In this document: in pieces, positions 1-14,799 of the stretch | Layout of the letters: each line of letters begins with the position of its first letter | Numbering within the stretch: the first letter of the stretch is position 1 | Assembly (NCBI GenBank): GCA_036897445.1 | Contig: JAYMTL010000112.1 | Coordinates: 1-64,000, forward strand | Direction: 5' to 3' | DNA from: Pelargonium tetragonum | Lineage: Eukaryota > Streptophyta > Magnoliopsida > Geraniales > Geraniaceae | DNA: 64,000 nt | Translations under genes and position numbers: made by a program | Notes under the pieces: model-generated | Seen by the model: only the letters and a program-made list of their open reading frames with translations | The model's database searches: none | What the model was told of the DNA's origin: nothing

Positions 1-3000
1 CCAAAAGCGTATCTTGTATAAGTATCAGATATTGACTTAAATAATTGTATTTAATTATATCCCTAGGAATATAGATATCGCAAACAATAGAAGAGGAAGG
101 TTATCCTAATTTATTAGGATAACACCGTGTCTTTTTGTACTTTGTTAATCCCGAATTCCTTACTTAACTTATATATGCCAATAAATCCTTTAAGACTTTA
201 CTAGCAACAATATCCAAGTGTCACAAATTAGTTTGTACTTTTCAATTTCAGTTTCATTCATATAGACCAAGCTAACCTTAATTCCTGAATTAGTATTTGT
301 GGGCCTTTTTTTTCTCTCTTAAAAACTTGGGTAAGAGCACATCCTATCTGATAAAGGCTTTCTTAAACGAGTAAAGCTTCGGAAGGAGTTGACCTTGATT
401 TTGGGATTTAGGAAGATAATCTTGTTTTGACTATACCCATTTAATGGTCAGCAAATCTTTACTAGCATAGCAATAAAACCTTTGTAACTCCACTAAGCGG
501 ACATTTCCGGACCTTTTTATTATAAGGAGTATTCCCTTCGTATTACACAAATAGGGTATTTGAAAAGACCCTCAGGAAGATACTCGAACCCTTTTTCTTT
601 TCGATTTAGCTGTTTGCTTTACTTAAAAGCTTTCTCTTAAGACTTCCCCGGTACATAGTTATGGAGCCTGATTGCCTTTTAATTCTAATTATTACCTCCT
701 GCCGGAATCGGATTCCCTTTTGACTTATCAGATAGAAAAGTTTAACTAAGGAAACCCGCTAATTTATAAAAATGCTTAATACTAAAACCGTGAGTTCAAA
801 TTGTGACATCTAGCTTGTAACAGACTAACAAAGATTCTCACTACTTACTAATACAAAGGCTAATCTCATATAGCGTTAAAAATAAAGAAAGCTTTCGTAG
901 AGCAAAAAGAGTCGTTTTGCAGGGAGATATGTACCGCAAGTTTCAACCTGAAGAAGCTTTGTTAGTAATTAATTTCTTGGGATGTACTTAATGGTTAGGT
1001 TTCTGCTAGCAAGAATCTATTTTATGATTAACTCTCAGGTGCAAAAGGAAACTAGGAAGCTTTTTTTCAAGGTAACGAAGTTAAAGTTAGGGTAATCTTT
1101 CTTTATTGCTTTTTAATTACATAAGGAATAAGCCAAGCAGCTTTCTAAAATGGGTAAACTGGGTATTCAAAGAACGCTAATAATGAATCTACCAAAAACT
1201 TCTTTAGGAGTTAGATCCTCGGGACATATCAGGAACCCCAGAGTAAAAAGAACATTAGATTAGAACTCTCCTTCGGCAAGAGCTTCCTCGATTACTACAT
1301 TTTATATTCCTTATATTTGCCTTTTCTTATTACTTAGGACACACTCCTTGGAAGATGACAAATTTTCTATTCCCTTTCTGCAGTCCTGTGCTTGGGACCA
1401 AATTCTGCCTAATAAGGAAACTTGTTATCTTTAACCGGAATGCAAAGAAAATGAGAAGAAAACCTTAGCCAGCTGAGTTCCTTTACAGAATACTACATAG
1501 CTACTAAGAAAATGGTTAAGTTCAAGTCCTATCCCATACCTAAAAGAGGGTGACATTAAGGCTACAATAAGACGTAGGTTCTAATCGCACAACACTTAGA
1601 ATCTATAAACTTATCCCTCCTTCCTTTTTTCAAAAGCCCCTATAATAAAGGATACAAAAGGAAACTCTTTAGTTATGGAATTCTTTAGTGACTTATTACA
1701 ACGGATTACTTTCACTTTAATTATTTAGACTTCTCCCCCTCTTTGAGTTCCTGAATTATTAGAACCTTTAAATCCGCTATATTTAGCAGACTCGCTTACT
1801 TATAGAAACTTATAAAATTCCTGTCTAGCTTAGACTAATCTCGAAATACTTGAGGTGCGACAGCCCTTATTTCTTGTAAATACCTATAGTCTATAAATTA
1901 ACCCACTCGAATTGTTATTCTTTGTTATATTATATTCCCAGATTCCTTTACTGAACTAGATTAGATAAGACCGACCCAAGTCGCCCGGTTTATTCCCCTT
2001 ATAAGTGCTTTACCTTGCCCTTTTAAATAATATATATAGGGTACAAAGGCAATTAACTGAATTCCTGATCTCTTAACCTTTCACCAGAAACACCAACTTG
2101 ACTTTAGTTCTTTACAGGGCTGAAACTTCTTACTCAAGCTTCTGTTATTTACACTCCTAAATGTCTTTTTTACTTACTATAATTGGAAACCCGAAATCAG
2201 AGGAACATGAAAAGTAACCCGCTTACTGAACTCCTTAGCCCTTCCCTAAGGGGATTCTTACTTGTTAGGAGTTAATTACTTGGACTAAGGAATTTCGTAC
2301 AAAGTCTTAGTCCAAAAACCACTTGTTAGGTCTTTAGGCTTTCCCTGGGCCGTATTACCTTTTTATATCCGGAGTTACTAGTGGATAAGGCTAATAGTTC
2401 TTCTAGTTCTGAAGCTGCCTCACTTGCTTGGAAAATGTGATTTGATTGAAGATATAATATAGGAGAAACTTGGCTCTTGTCTATCAACAAAATAAGTAAA
2501 ATGGATACTATTCGTCTACTAAGGGAGCCATCCTTTCATCCTTTGTTTCAGGAATAGTACTAACACAATAACCAAGAAATATAAAAAAGAGCGGGTTACT
2601 TCCATGTGTTCTGTTATCTTTGGAGTGAGATATAATTGGAATTTAGAGACCCTAAATAAGAAGCGTTAGCCAAGACACTTTCACGCAATTCTATTCTTTT
2701 TTTGAGCTGAGACATATTGTGAAAATAATATGCAAAGAGACAGATATCCCTTTTCCACTTTAACTAGATCAGAAAAAGACAAGCTAACTCTTTCAATTTC
2801 CTGCCTTTATAATACCCCAGCTTTGACCTGTTATAAATTCCAATAAACTAACCTTCTCCTAAAAGCTTGTTAAGAGGCCGTCCTCCCGACTTAGTTACAC
2901 TGAGTTTATAACTTTGTTCAGTGAAAACTTTACCTTTGCTCCAAGATTAGGAAACCAAAAGTCCTTCCTTTTAAACTTTATTTACTACAACTTCCAAAAT

Positions 3001-6000
3001 ACATAACAAGAATACACAATTTAGAGAATAAGTATCCGTCCTCTGGTTTCTCCTAGGAATAAAATAGACTCTCAACTCGGAATATACTTCAAAGGTCCAA
3101 AAGGAACTTTTTGTTTCCATTATAACAATCCTCTAGCCAAGATAACTTACCTTGCTTACAAATACATCCTAGCTTGGCTCGACCCTGAATACAAAAGCCA
3201 AGAGCTACTTTAACACCCTTTACTTTCTATAAGCTCAAGAAAAGATTCTCTGTCTATACCTTATGCTCATGAAATCCCTTGAACTCCGGCTAATGCTAGC
3301 TTTTACCTTTAAGCTTCAATCCTGGACATAGTGCAACTGTCAAAGAACTAAAGGAATAGAAATATCAGGTCTAAGGCAAGTTTATCCAATACAATTAGTT
3401 ACAGTGACTTATTATCCTGGAACTTCTCTTAGAAACTTCTTTACCTGCTTACAAAGGAATCTCAGAATATCGAACAATAGAATCTAGCAACTATCCCATA
3501 AGAACAATTCCCAAGGTAACAATAAGACAAAAAAACTCCCTTACTTTACTCGAAAAAAGAAGTTAAGCAGAAAGATTAAGGTACAGACCTATCTAGTCTA
3601 GAAAAGTTAATAAGTTAACAGCCAATTCTAAATTATCTAAAGGAAAACATATAAAGTCTCTCCTGTATCCCACTTCGGCAGGAACCCCACGAGAAAAACT
3701 CGGGATCTTAGCTCTTCTATGCAACTATCCTTGTATTCTAACCCGTTTTTTTTAACAGGTGTCTAACCGCTGCTTTATTCCGTTCTAAAAACTCGCACGA
3801 GTCCTTTAATTATCCTTAGGAGATAGCCTAATATACTAAGAATATTTGCGAAAGTTTGTCTTACAAATAGGAAAAAAATCTTAAACTCTAAGAACTTAAC
3901 CTTACCCAACAGAAAGAAATTTTTATCAACTTCTAACTGACAATTGACCAATACTGTATAACACGAAACTCGGGAACATCCCTAAAGTTCTATTTTTCTA
4001 GCAAAGGAAACTCTTTGGCCTTCCTATCCCTGAAAGTAAAGGGAACCTTTACTCTAGAAAAAGTAAAGAATACAGCTCTAAAGATGCCTCGTTAATGCGT
4101 ACTTCTATAAACCGTACAATTTCTTTGGGATGTACAAAAGCCTCAAAATTGAGTTATCAACAAGATTCCTTAAAGGTCAAAAAAGAAACCCGTACATTGA
4201 TTTTGACTTGAACTCTTTCTATAATCTTTATCTTAAATTAGCTTGTTTTGTCTTCCAAAATAGCGACACCTGGTTTAGACTAAGTTTGGCAAGGGTTATT
4301 ATAATTCAATTTGTTGAGAAGTGTTCCTAATCCGTTATAATCCAATCCGTGTGGGTAGTATCCAGTCTCTTAAAATTACAAGGCGGAAGTGGGTCACTGA
4401 ATAGTTCCGGTATTTTGAGCTTTATTATCGGGGGTTTTTCAAGTAAATTTAGAAAATGAAGAAAAATCGTATACAGGACTTTACTAGAGTACGTTTAAGC
4501 GCACCGAGGAGGTTATTTGGTTTTTTCATAAAGAAGGGGAACTTTTAAGCATCCTCAGTTTTTCATAGTATTCCGTCTTTTTAAGACTTATTCTTTCTTT
4601 TACTTAGTACCAAGACTCTAATTAGATTTAAGATTGAGGGCATCTCCAGGAATAACCAAGTATCCTCCCTTGAAAAGCTGTAAAATAGAAAGCTCAATAG
4701 CTAAAAAAGGACACTTTTTCTTTAAAAACCCTGCGGAGATAGCCGGACTTCGTTGGTGAAGTCTCTTTTTGTTTATAAAATTACCTAAGTGATTTCGCTT
4801 TTGAAAAAGTGTATTAAAAAGTAAAAAACTTAAAAAATGGAAGATTTTGGGTTTTGGCATAAATGTAAAATGCTGGTTTAAGTTTCATCCTATATAAACG
4901 CAACACCATACCAAGGTTTCACCTCCCGCAGCCTAATCTAGGAGTATAAAGCTTATTCTAATTCTAAAAAGATAAAAGGCTCTCTTGTCAGGAGTTCCTC
5001 GTAACTTAGAGGGTGGGGCTTGCCCAGATCTAAGGCTTAAAGAAGAAGGTAATACCTCTATGCGGGTTCTAAAGAAGTAGTAAAGAGTCGTCTATTCGCA
5101 GTAACGTGTATCCTTTCTTTTTACTAGGCGGAGTTCCGAACAATTTCATATCCTACAGCCCGCTAAGTTAAAACTTATATGTCTGGTTTTTTATCCCATA
5201 AGCCATCAAGTTTTCTAAAAACAAATACTGGCTGTACATGGAGGAAAAGCCTTACCAGGAGAAAACCATTTCTGAGTCTATCCCAAAGTGGATTTGGCAG
5301 TTTAAGTTTGATAAAGTAAAGCTAAGGATAAAGGGTGCCTTTCGCATTATGTCATAAGTGCCCCTTCACTTAATTACCGATACAACAAAGTCTAATTAAT
5401 TGTATTGATTAAAGCCCAAAAGCTTATGGAGCAGAGCAGCCTAAGTATGATTGTCAAGCTCTCTAGTTTAAACCGTCGAGGGTACCCACCGAATTTAGTT
5501 ATAGCAACACAAGATTTTTATAAAACCCTTCATCGTATGTATAAGGTTCCCTTTTGTCGGATAATAAAGATAAAAAGGCGTAGTATTGTATAGTTTCTCG
5601 TTCAAAATTAGATAAAGTACAGGCTTAGGACCTCTATTTACTTAAATTCTTCTTACTTTCATAGTATGTTTTTACAGGTTTTCATGTGGGATTCCTATTT
5701 TCATTTTAGCAACCCAACTTCCGCATTTTATCTCGGAATGACTACTCGGTCTTTACCAGTGCTTTTGGCTAGCTTTTTATACTGTATCTTGCAAAGAGAG
5801 ACTCTCCTAAAAGAGAGTTAAATCCTTCTATTTTACCGCCCTTTTCGAAAGACTGGGTTTTAGATTTTCTCACTTAGTAAGAAATATAAGAGTTCAGTTT
5901 CGTATAAAAACGAGGGAAACTTAGTAAGTTTAAGAAACTCGTTAACCCGTGACCTAGAAAGAAAAATTGCCCTATAAGATCAAACTGCTAATAGCTTCCT

Positions 6001-9000
6001 TATAATGACTTACAAGGGTTTCCGTAGAATCGCTTAATAAACTGTGTTTGCAACCCTCTAGTTCTATATTCTCTTCAGTCGAAAGGTGTCAATTAAATAT
6101 CCATTTCCTGACCGATAGGTCTTACTACTAACAGGGGCTTGTCACCTTGACTTACCTTCCTTTATAGGGGTTAACTACCTCTTTCGTGAAGTACCCGTTT
6201 TAGTAATTTATTTTATACTCTTTCTTTTTATTAGAACTCTAAAAAGCACTAAATCTTCTGAATTCTAACTAGATGTCCTAAAATCTTTACTCTATTCATT
6301 CCTCAAGATATCGGAAGCAGAGGTGGCGTAGAACCTTTCTTAATTATATAAAATTATATAAAAAGAGTATAGGATTCCCGTATAAAGGCAAGACAAAGTA
6401 CTAAAAAAAAAGAAGTAGTGCTAAAGGGTATCTAATACTTACTTGATAACGAAAGATGCAAAGGAGTTTGTATCATGCTAAAGTCTAATTGACTTCTTTG
6501 CTGAAGATATTCATAATTTTTGGTTTGTAGCATAGCTTTTTTACTACAACGAGGTATAACATATTCCATTGTAAACCCATAAAAGCGCAGTATAACCGAA
6601 AGGCTTAAAGTCCTACCAAAAAAGGTTACTTTGGACACCATTACTGGACCTCGTAAAAGGAGTCTCTACTAAGAATAGAGCATTCCTTAAACTTAAGCAT
6701 GCTGAGAGGCTTAGCTTCTTTTTACACTGGAAAATACGTAGGAATTAAACTTTTTTATTAAAATTAGGAACCTCGGCTCTTTGAATAATAAGACTAAACA
6801 TTCTTAATTAATGCAAATATAAGAAAGAATAAACTTTATGTTATGGTATACCCTAGAATTTAATGCCAAAGGACTCGCTACTATTACAAAAAGCACCCTT
6901 AATCAGAGCATCCTAACATACACACAGGGTGCCTTCCTTCTCAGTCATAACACCTTTTCCTAATTTCAAAAAATCTCCTTGATAACTAAAATGAGAAATA
7001 TAACCGGAACAGGAATTTTTCTATTCCTAATATTTCTAAAGGGATACTACGTTAGCTTTGGTAATCGTACAAAGTTTTATTCGCTCAACAAGGGTTTACT
7101 TTTAATACTAGTCTAACTACTCAAGGGTTCTCTATTTAAATTAAAAGGGAGTATATGAATATAAAAAAGAGTGTAAACCTCTGGACGATTTCTTTATTTT
7201 TACTAATCCAATTCCATGTTTTGAGAACCAGAAGCGGTCTTAGAATCACTTATATTATATAAAGAATTGAAGTACTCCTTTTGATTGAAGAGAATCTTAT
7301 AAAAACTATGGGACAATTATCAATACTGCATCAAACTCATTTTATTTAAAAATAGCCTAGGGTCAAGTGTTAGAGCTCTTTTTTGTAATACTCTAGACCG
7401 CATTAGATCTACTTTTCAGAATGCTTTAATCTGGAAAAACCATTAAGAAAAGAGTTAGCGAATTTCCTTTATGGGTCTCCAAGTTCGAAATACAAGGGAA
7501 TCCAAGGACTCGTAATTAACCTCATAACTAATACTTACTAGGTTTTTTGCAAAGCAAAAATAAGGCCAAATTTCTTTAGTCAAAACAATCCAAACGCTTG
7601 TATTTTTCCCTTACATTTTTTGGGTTTGCGCCAATACTTTTTTAATCTTTGAGTACGAGCTCTAGGTACCTCCTAATTAGTTCAATCCTCTATTCCACAA
7701 CATAATAAGCCTTGTACCATTATATAATATCCCCTCTCATCACCATCAGGTATAATCTTTACTTTGGTAGAGATTTAAAGCTGTCCGGCGTTAAACTATA
7801 AGTGTTTCTTTTTTAATTTCATTTTAATTAATAAAGAAAGTCTAGAGTTTGATATGCTATTTCTCGGATCTACTGAAGGTAACTTGAATAGAAGTTATTT
7901 TCTAGGAGCCTCGCTACAGTAGTTATAATAAAGGGATAGGTAAAACTAAAAGCTTATTAGTTCTTTTGAAATTTCTTGGATTCTCGGTTGAGTAAGCAGA
8001 AAAAAAGAAAAATCTTAGATCTCATTGGGACAAAAGGTAGCTCTTAACCCTTGCTACCTTTTAGTATCCCTTTTGAGAGTCGGAAATGTATACCCCATAG
8101 AGGTCCTTTTAATAATGCAGATAAGAGCCAAAACCGGCTATACAAAATTCTTATTAAGAGGGACTTAGCACGTATCTAATGCTTTACCGGGATAGTTAAA
8201 AATCCTTGATAGAACTCTATTTAATTGACTCCAGTACAAGAATCGTATCCCTTCCTTAGGGAATACCCTTTTGCAATTAAATAATAAATCCTTGTTTTAA
8301 ATAATTAGAAATAAAAAGTTTAAAACTGTTCGTGACTTAGATACGAGTTAAGATATAACTTCAAAAAGTGGTGTTGAAAAAATCTTAGTACAAAGTTAAG
8401 GTTTCCTGGAGCTGTATCGTACTAATTTATATCAAAAAAGAGGAACTTTTATTTACTATACTCAGTGAAAGGGGTTTATCTTTACCCTATTCAACTATAT
8501 ATGCGTCTAGTTTTGATTTCATTTCCTAACCTCGGAAGCCCCCTTTTGGCTGTGATGACGTAACTTGCTTGAGAGAATTCTATCTTAATATTTTTTTAAA
8601 GTATACCTTCTTCTTTTTTTTTTTCTAAATAGCCAAATTCCTTTTGTTTCCTCTTTTATGCCTCGTTATAATACCTAGTAATCTAAAAGCTTAAACTCCT
8701 AAGTTTCAACAATTCAAAGTTTATCTAGGATCTCGTCCCTTGTATCAAAGCTCTTTCTACTAACTAAAAATTTTCATTTCTGCCTCGAAAGAGCCCTCCC
8801 GAGAAACTACGAAAACTTCTAACAAGTTTCTTAATAGAGAGTGGGGACTCCTTTATAATGCCAAGAAGCGAATTAGCTCCAGTGATTTATGCGCAGGGTT
8901 ATACCCGAATATTCGTACAATACTAAGACTCTATAAAGTAAATGATTATAAGTCCTCGCGAAAGCATCCGAGTTGTCCTAAATCTTTCTTGTTCTTCGTA

Positions 9001-9189
9001 AATTTAAGTCTAACAAAATAACAAGCGTATCCTATAAAAATATCTGGCATAGTTGTGGTATAATATCTCCGCTGAAAGGAAAAAGGCTTGTATTAATATT
9101 AAGTATATTAAAGGGACGGGGGATATTTACACCTAAGTAAGTCAAAATTCTAGAACCTGGAGACTTGCCTTTTATCATTTATTACAGAG
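1..9189. other. Gene-free stretch
   Basis: I see no gene, rRNA, intron domain or complete tRNA. The open frames at 4130-4330, 4618-4860, 5405-5593 and 6432-6641 are 62-80 codons and unrecognised. The stretch holds many short GC palindromes of the RGG..CCY type between A/T runs, and isolated T-arm-like motifs near 583 (minus) and 1511 (plus). Confidence 0.5.
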
Positions 9190-9362
9190 ATTTCTTTTTA
9201 TATAAACCTGAGTTAAAGGTAATACCAAAACTCAGCTACCGGCTGTTATAAATCTAGTTGTTAAAAAGGACTATCTAGAGGATACGCTGTTGCGGGGCTG
9301 CTTTAGTTAGACTCCTATTCGGAATTTCCTACCTATTACCTCAGGTTTATATAAAAAGAAAT
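9190..9362. repeat. 23-bp perfect inverted repeat
   Basis: The arms 9190-9212 and 9340-9362 are exact reverse complements, separated by 127 nt. Each arm contains a TTTTTATATAAACC-type core. Next to the arms, AGGTAATA and TATTACCT inside the spacer could form an alternative 8-bp pairing. The enclosed sequence has no ORF or RNA gene that I recognise. It could be an insertion bounded by terminal inverted repeats, a recombination product or a cruciform; no target-site duplication is evident. Confidence 0.6.
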
Positions 9363-12300
9363 TCTTACCAGGACATATGTTTTAGTCTTAGATTATTGAG
9401 TGTCCCATCCCATTTTGGTACTTTGGTACCCAGCTGCTGTGTATTAATTACTTGGAGGTACTTTACTTGAATTAGATAACTTGTATTATAAATATTGTTA
9501 CGCAAAAATGAGGAAGAGATCGTCCCTAATTTGAAAAAGGGCCTGTTTAGATTTCACTAAAGTATAGAGTACAAGTAGAATTTCTCAGAATTTTATAAAA
9601 CGCTTTTAAAACATTTTGATATTAAAGAGCCCCTTATTATTATGAAGTGAAGAGGAATTCCTTTGGCGTGAATAGAAACTTATACTTAATAACCCAAGAT
9701 TTCCTTTTTTATAAAAAGCTCTTAAAGTTTCCCGTTTACCTAATACCTTTCAGTAAATGTCACCTAAGTTATAGAAAAATGGCTTTTAAAGACGCCACGA
9801 TTTTGTTAAATCCCGGGAAAAGCTCTTCCATAATGCGCAGATGTTACTCTTCGCTTGTCCACTAAAAAATTATTCACTAAGAGCCCCTACCCTTTGGCAG
9901 CTATTCAGCCGACATCACTGTACTATCCGGCGCGCGCTATAATATCTTGAATTATGACGCTCCTTTTGCTTTTCTTTTAAAATCTATGCACCCTAACCCA
10001 ATCTTATAATTTATACATTACAGTAACTTATACGGGGTCTTCCCAAAAGGAAAAGTTTATGTCTAGAAACTTGTGTACTATACTACCCTAAACTACTAAT
10101 AAATAAAAAGTGGAAGGGGTTTTGACTGATAAAAGTAGAAATTATCTTAAAGTAAGAGCTTTGGAAGCAAAAAAAAAACAAAAAGAACAGTCTCTTATGC
10201 TGTATGGTCCTCCTAAGCGGAAAATTCTTTGCAATAACCCGGAGGACTCCATAAAACTCCTCGCGGGGTACTTATATGTATACAAATATTGCTTACTTAG
10301 ACATATCAAATAAGCCTCAGATTTTAGTAAAAAAAGACTCTTTAATTCATTAATACCAGATGCTAATTTAGTGTAATTCCGTATAAAGGATTCCCCTTTC
10401 CGGTTGTAGGTATTCCTAATTTTCTTTTCCTAGATCCTATTTAAGTTTTTGTTACCAAAACTTGACTAAGTTTCAATTTATCTATTATAAAAGAGACAAG
10501 ATACCGTACATTTAGGGACCCGGAAGTTAGGAAGGCGGCTTGTATTAGGGTTAGTTAAATAACAAAATGAGTTTTGGATAGTAACAAAGGACTCAAACTC
10601 AGAGAAAAAAGTTTTACACATTAACAAAGACAGAGTAAGAAGCAACAAGTTCAGACTTAGTTAAACAGGTTCATAAGTAAAAGTAAAGAGCACTAAGCCT
10701 AGGGTTTATCCTAAAACACAAGGAAAAATAGGACTACAACGAATCGAGTTTAATCTCTAAAACGAACTTGCTGTAGGAAATACCAAAAAAGGATAGGGAC
10801 TTTGTCTAAAGCCTATGAGGACTCGAGAAAATCTAAAGTAAAATATTATAAGTTTGATACGAATAATACCGCGGAATCTCAATTTCAGGAAGAAGCTTTT
10901 GTAAAATAAATATGCAACTGTATGGCCTTAAAAAGAAATAGACCAAGTATATCTTAAATTTCTAGTTTAGTGAGGAATTTCTAACCTAATCTAAATAGGG
11001 GTTCCACAAAGGAGATAGTAAGATACTGCTTAGTTTTGTACTCTTTCAAGACGAAAAAGGTTATTTCCTATTCAAATTGAATTAATCCGAGGTTTCCTAC
11101 AAATCCCTATCTATGACATAAGAAAGTAAGGTGCAAGAGACTCCTGTTTGATCCATCTCCTAAAAAGAAATAGGATCGGGAGCCTCTATTTAAATATAGA
11201 ATGTGCTGTATAATCGAATGGATCCGAATAATTTTGTTGGGCCAAATATAATAGAGAGTAGCCCCTAATTAAGGGTGTCCCTGTAAAACCATCTAAAAAC
11301 CCCTGTAAGTACGGCTAACAGGATTTTCCTAATTTTAAGAATTACCCATAACAGAAGCGAGCCCTCGAATATCTGAGGCTAAAAGAAAATTGAATATCTC
11401 CTAGATTCCGAAGAATTACTTTGACTTAGTAAACCCAGATAAGAACCCTTGTGATAAAATATATATCCTTTGTAGAACTACTAGCATAAAGGTTCTAGGA
11501 GAATCCAAGTTTCCTCATCATACGGGTTAAAGTCTTTGTTTGTGAATAATTCATATTTACTAAGCTGATAAACCAGGTATTGCTATAAAATCAAATTTAA
11601 GCGACAAAATTTCGGGAATAAAAAAGATAAAGGCTGAACGAGCAGTTTTTTTAGGTATAATTTCGAAATGAAGTTCAGTTCCTCCAAAAGTTAGCCCCTA
11701 TTTGTGTATTGGATTTTCCTTTTTTAGTCTTTTTCCCAGAAGTTTTCTCGCATTTATATAAATATAATATAACAGCGGGTAGCCCTGAAAAACCTCGTTA
11801 TCAACAAAGGGTTTTCCAGATGATATCTTTACTATAAACTAAGTACAAGAACTCTCATGTTTCCTTTAGGGGATTATCCTAGTTCATCTCCCACTGGAGT
11901 TTGCTACTTAGCTTAAGCTGTTGTATTTTAGCCTAACAAGCAGGCTTAGAGAAGCTCTATTATCGGAATCCTTTTCCTAAAACATAAATTTAAGTAAAAA
12001 GTTTTTAAGTAGTCGGAGAACCCAAAAACTCTTAGGCATAAGTATTGCATTAAATAGATAAGAGTCAAATTCCGCCTCAATAAAGAAAAACTCCCCTCCC
12101 TGGAGCTTAAGCTATAAACTCCAAAAAGTATTCTATTATAAATCTAGATACGCCCCCGGTGACCCTTGAAAGCGAGTTATGGTAAATAGAACCCTACGAC
12201 AACTTACTCCTTTCTTACTTACTTAACTTGATCAATATCAAGGGGGATATTTCTAAATAAATTACTATAAACGAAAGTAACGATAAAGAAACACACAAGA

Positions 12301-14159
12301 TTGACTCTGCTTAGAATTCCAAAAAGGAATAGGAGACTTAGCAAAACGTTTAGAGAGTATAAGTAATCTTTATTTTCCTCTCTTCCTTGTCCAGGAAAAA
12401 TTCTTTGAAAACTATAAACCTCAAATTAACCTACTATAATTATTTAAATCTCTGTTTTAGTGTTTGAAATTTCTAGCGGAGAAGTCTAAAACCCAGGCGA
12501 AAACCCCCTAAAGAGTAGTCCTTATCTTTCTATTAAATTAATATCTTTCTTCCACAAAATTGTGTCACAAGAAGTCACTGAAATCACTACAAATAGATAA
12601 AAATGAACTTTCCTGGAGCTGTGGAAAAAAGGAACTCTTGAGGACTAGTAAAAATATAACCAATTCCAGACAAAATTTTTTTAGGTTAAAGCAAAAAATT
12701 ATCGACATAAATCTTGTAGTTTCGAAACTTGTTAACGAGTCTTTTTAATTATTAAGTTCTATTTTGTAGGAGATTTTTAGGAGTTATTACTTAAATCCCC
12801 TAACGCGCTAAGGTATAGATAGTTGTTTCTTTTTTGAACGAGCTTTTAATTAAGGATTCCCTTAAATCTTTTATAAGAAGTTCCTTTCGGAAGAGTTAAC
12901 AAAAGTAAGAAAAAGAAAGTGAGAGTTCCCGAACTTGGCAAAACGTAATGACAGGAATAAAGCTAAGATATTACATTTTATACATTACAAGTAAAGACTT
13001 TCCAATTCAAAAAAAAGGCTTAGGATAACGAATAAAGATTCTATCCAAGCAATTTTCTAGAATACCTTTATATTACCGGTTCCGATACCTCTTAATTACA
13101 TTACCTCTCAACCATTCCAAATTGACTTTTTATACTTTAGTCTTTACTGGAAACTGATTACTTCAATTCCTTGATTCCCTAGCAGCTTTTTAATTATCCG
13201 GAATTGAAACTTAGAAGAAACCAAAAGGAACACAAATAGGAAATAGGCAAGAAGCCCTTTTTTATGAATTTTATATGACCAAGCTCGAGTCATTAGAAGA
13301 AAGCGCTGGGATACGGGTTATAGTAATAGCTCTAACGGTAGAAATTCTACTAAACTGACCAACAAAGGATTTTGTTATATTTACTCTTTTCGACTTAGGT
13401 CTAATAAATATCTGGGATACTCCTAATATTTAACGCAAAACCCTATCTTGATTCTAGTTAAGGGTAACTGGGTCTGTTGAAACTTTTTTTGTTCCCATGC
13501 TATGCGTTCCTCTGATCTCAGGTTTCCTATTCTAGATAATAAAACTAGATAAAAAGGGCATTGTCTTATAATGCATACTGTGGAACTTGCACTCGTGTGC
13601 TTTCCTAATGGCTTTTTTATAAATTAGTATAAGCAGGACTTTTCTAAGCCAAAGAATTAAGAAATAAAAAGAGAGGGTTGTAGCTAAGGTCTAGAAGTGG
13701 CCCTATAAATTAGTTCAAGAAAGAAACCTTTTATAGCCTTTCGGGAATACTGCCCTTTATCTTACTGAGTTTTAGTTAACAGGGGAGAACGCTAAAAGGG
13801 TTTAGCGAGAAGTGGTTAAACCTCATTCAATACAGAATTGGAATTCTAGGGTTAAAATCTCTCTCGTTTATCGACTAAAATTGAAAAAATTATGCATAAG
13901 GTAGTCCTTTTAGAACTTTCTTACCCCTGTCGACACCTACCATACCAAGGTTTGGTATTTATAATATATAAGAGCTTTACTTGGGGAATCCTATCGTAGT
14001 TTAACAAGTTTCTAATAGACTTAGTTTCAAAAAAGGAGGTTCATAAGCACTGCGAAGGCAAATCCGGGTTCCTCTTAGAAAAAGGGATACGCAAGGGCTC
14101 GTGTACACCTTTTGTTAGAATACCTAGGTCTATGAGAAAACTTAACTTATAACTTCGTC
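9363..14159. other. Gene-free stretch
   Basis: No recognisable gene; frames at 9647-9865, 10110-10313 and 12560-12748 are 62-72 codons without known motifs. A hairpin with 7-bp arms lies at 13942-13958 (ATACCAA/TTGGTAT), and a 15-nt block containing its left arm (ACCATACCAAGGTTT) also occurs near 4906. Confidence 0.5.
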
Positions 14160-14420
14160 TACTTTCCCGATTTTGTACTACCTTTTTTCTGTATCTCATT
14201 CTGTATCTTACTTTGTTTCATCATACCTTTCCTTAGAACTACACTCTTTTCTCTATCTTAACCCGCATTCATAGCTACATCCTTTCGTACTTAAGGGTTA
14301 TAATTATAATACTCTTATCTTCGATACCTCTTAATATCTGTCTCTTATGGGAATCCTCTTCTTGTAGCCTCTAACTTTCTTCCAGTAAATACCTATTGTA
14401 GCTGTTAGTGTATTACCTAT
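14160..14420. other. Pyrimidine-rich, G-poor island
   Basis: The plus strand is dominated by T and C, with recurring words such as TGTATCT, ATCTTA, TACCTTT and TTCATCATACCTT. The last also occurs near 43075. It resembles the islands at about 36480-36720, 39440-39790 and 43060-43260. No ORF or RNA is recognised. Confidence 0.35.
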
Positions 14421-14799
14421 CTTGTAAGGATAAGGAAGTAGAAGTCTTCGTCTAGTATAGCCCTATTTCTAGACCAGAGCTAGAAGACTTTAAACTTAAA
14501 ACTCTCTTTTTTAAAACCGATTGAAAATTACAGGGACTTTGGGGAGTCAGCCAGCATATGAGAGACCTTTAGTATTCCTATTTGAACTCTTATTAAGGAA
14601 ATCCTGAAGAACAGACTCTAAGATAGAGGATTCTCAGAAACTTATACAAATTTATTAACACAGCTGCAAAAAGGGGAGGGGTTTCGCATAACACTTCTAA
14701 GTAAGCTAATCCTAATAAAAAAATCTACCGTGACCTTAGATCCGGAATATAAGAGAAAACTAATGACCTCGGGGCACACCTGTTCTCTTGTTTTAGCGC

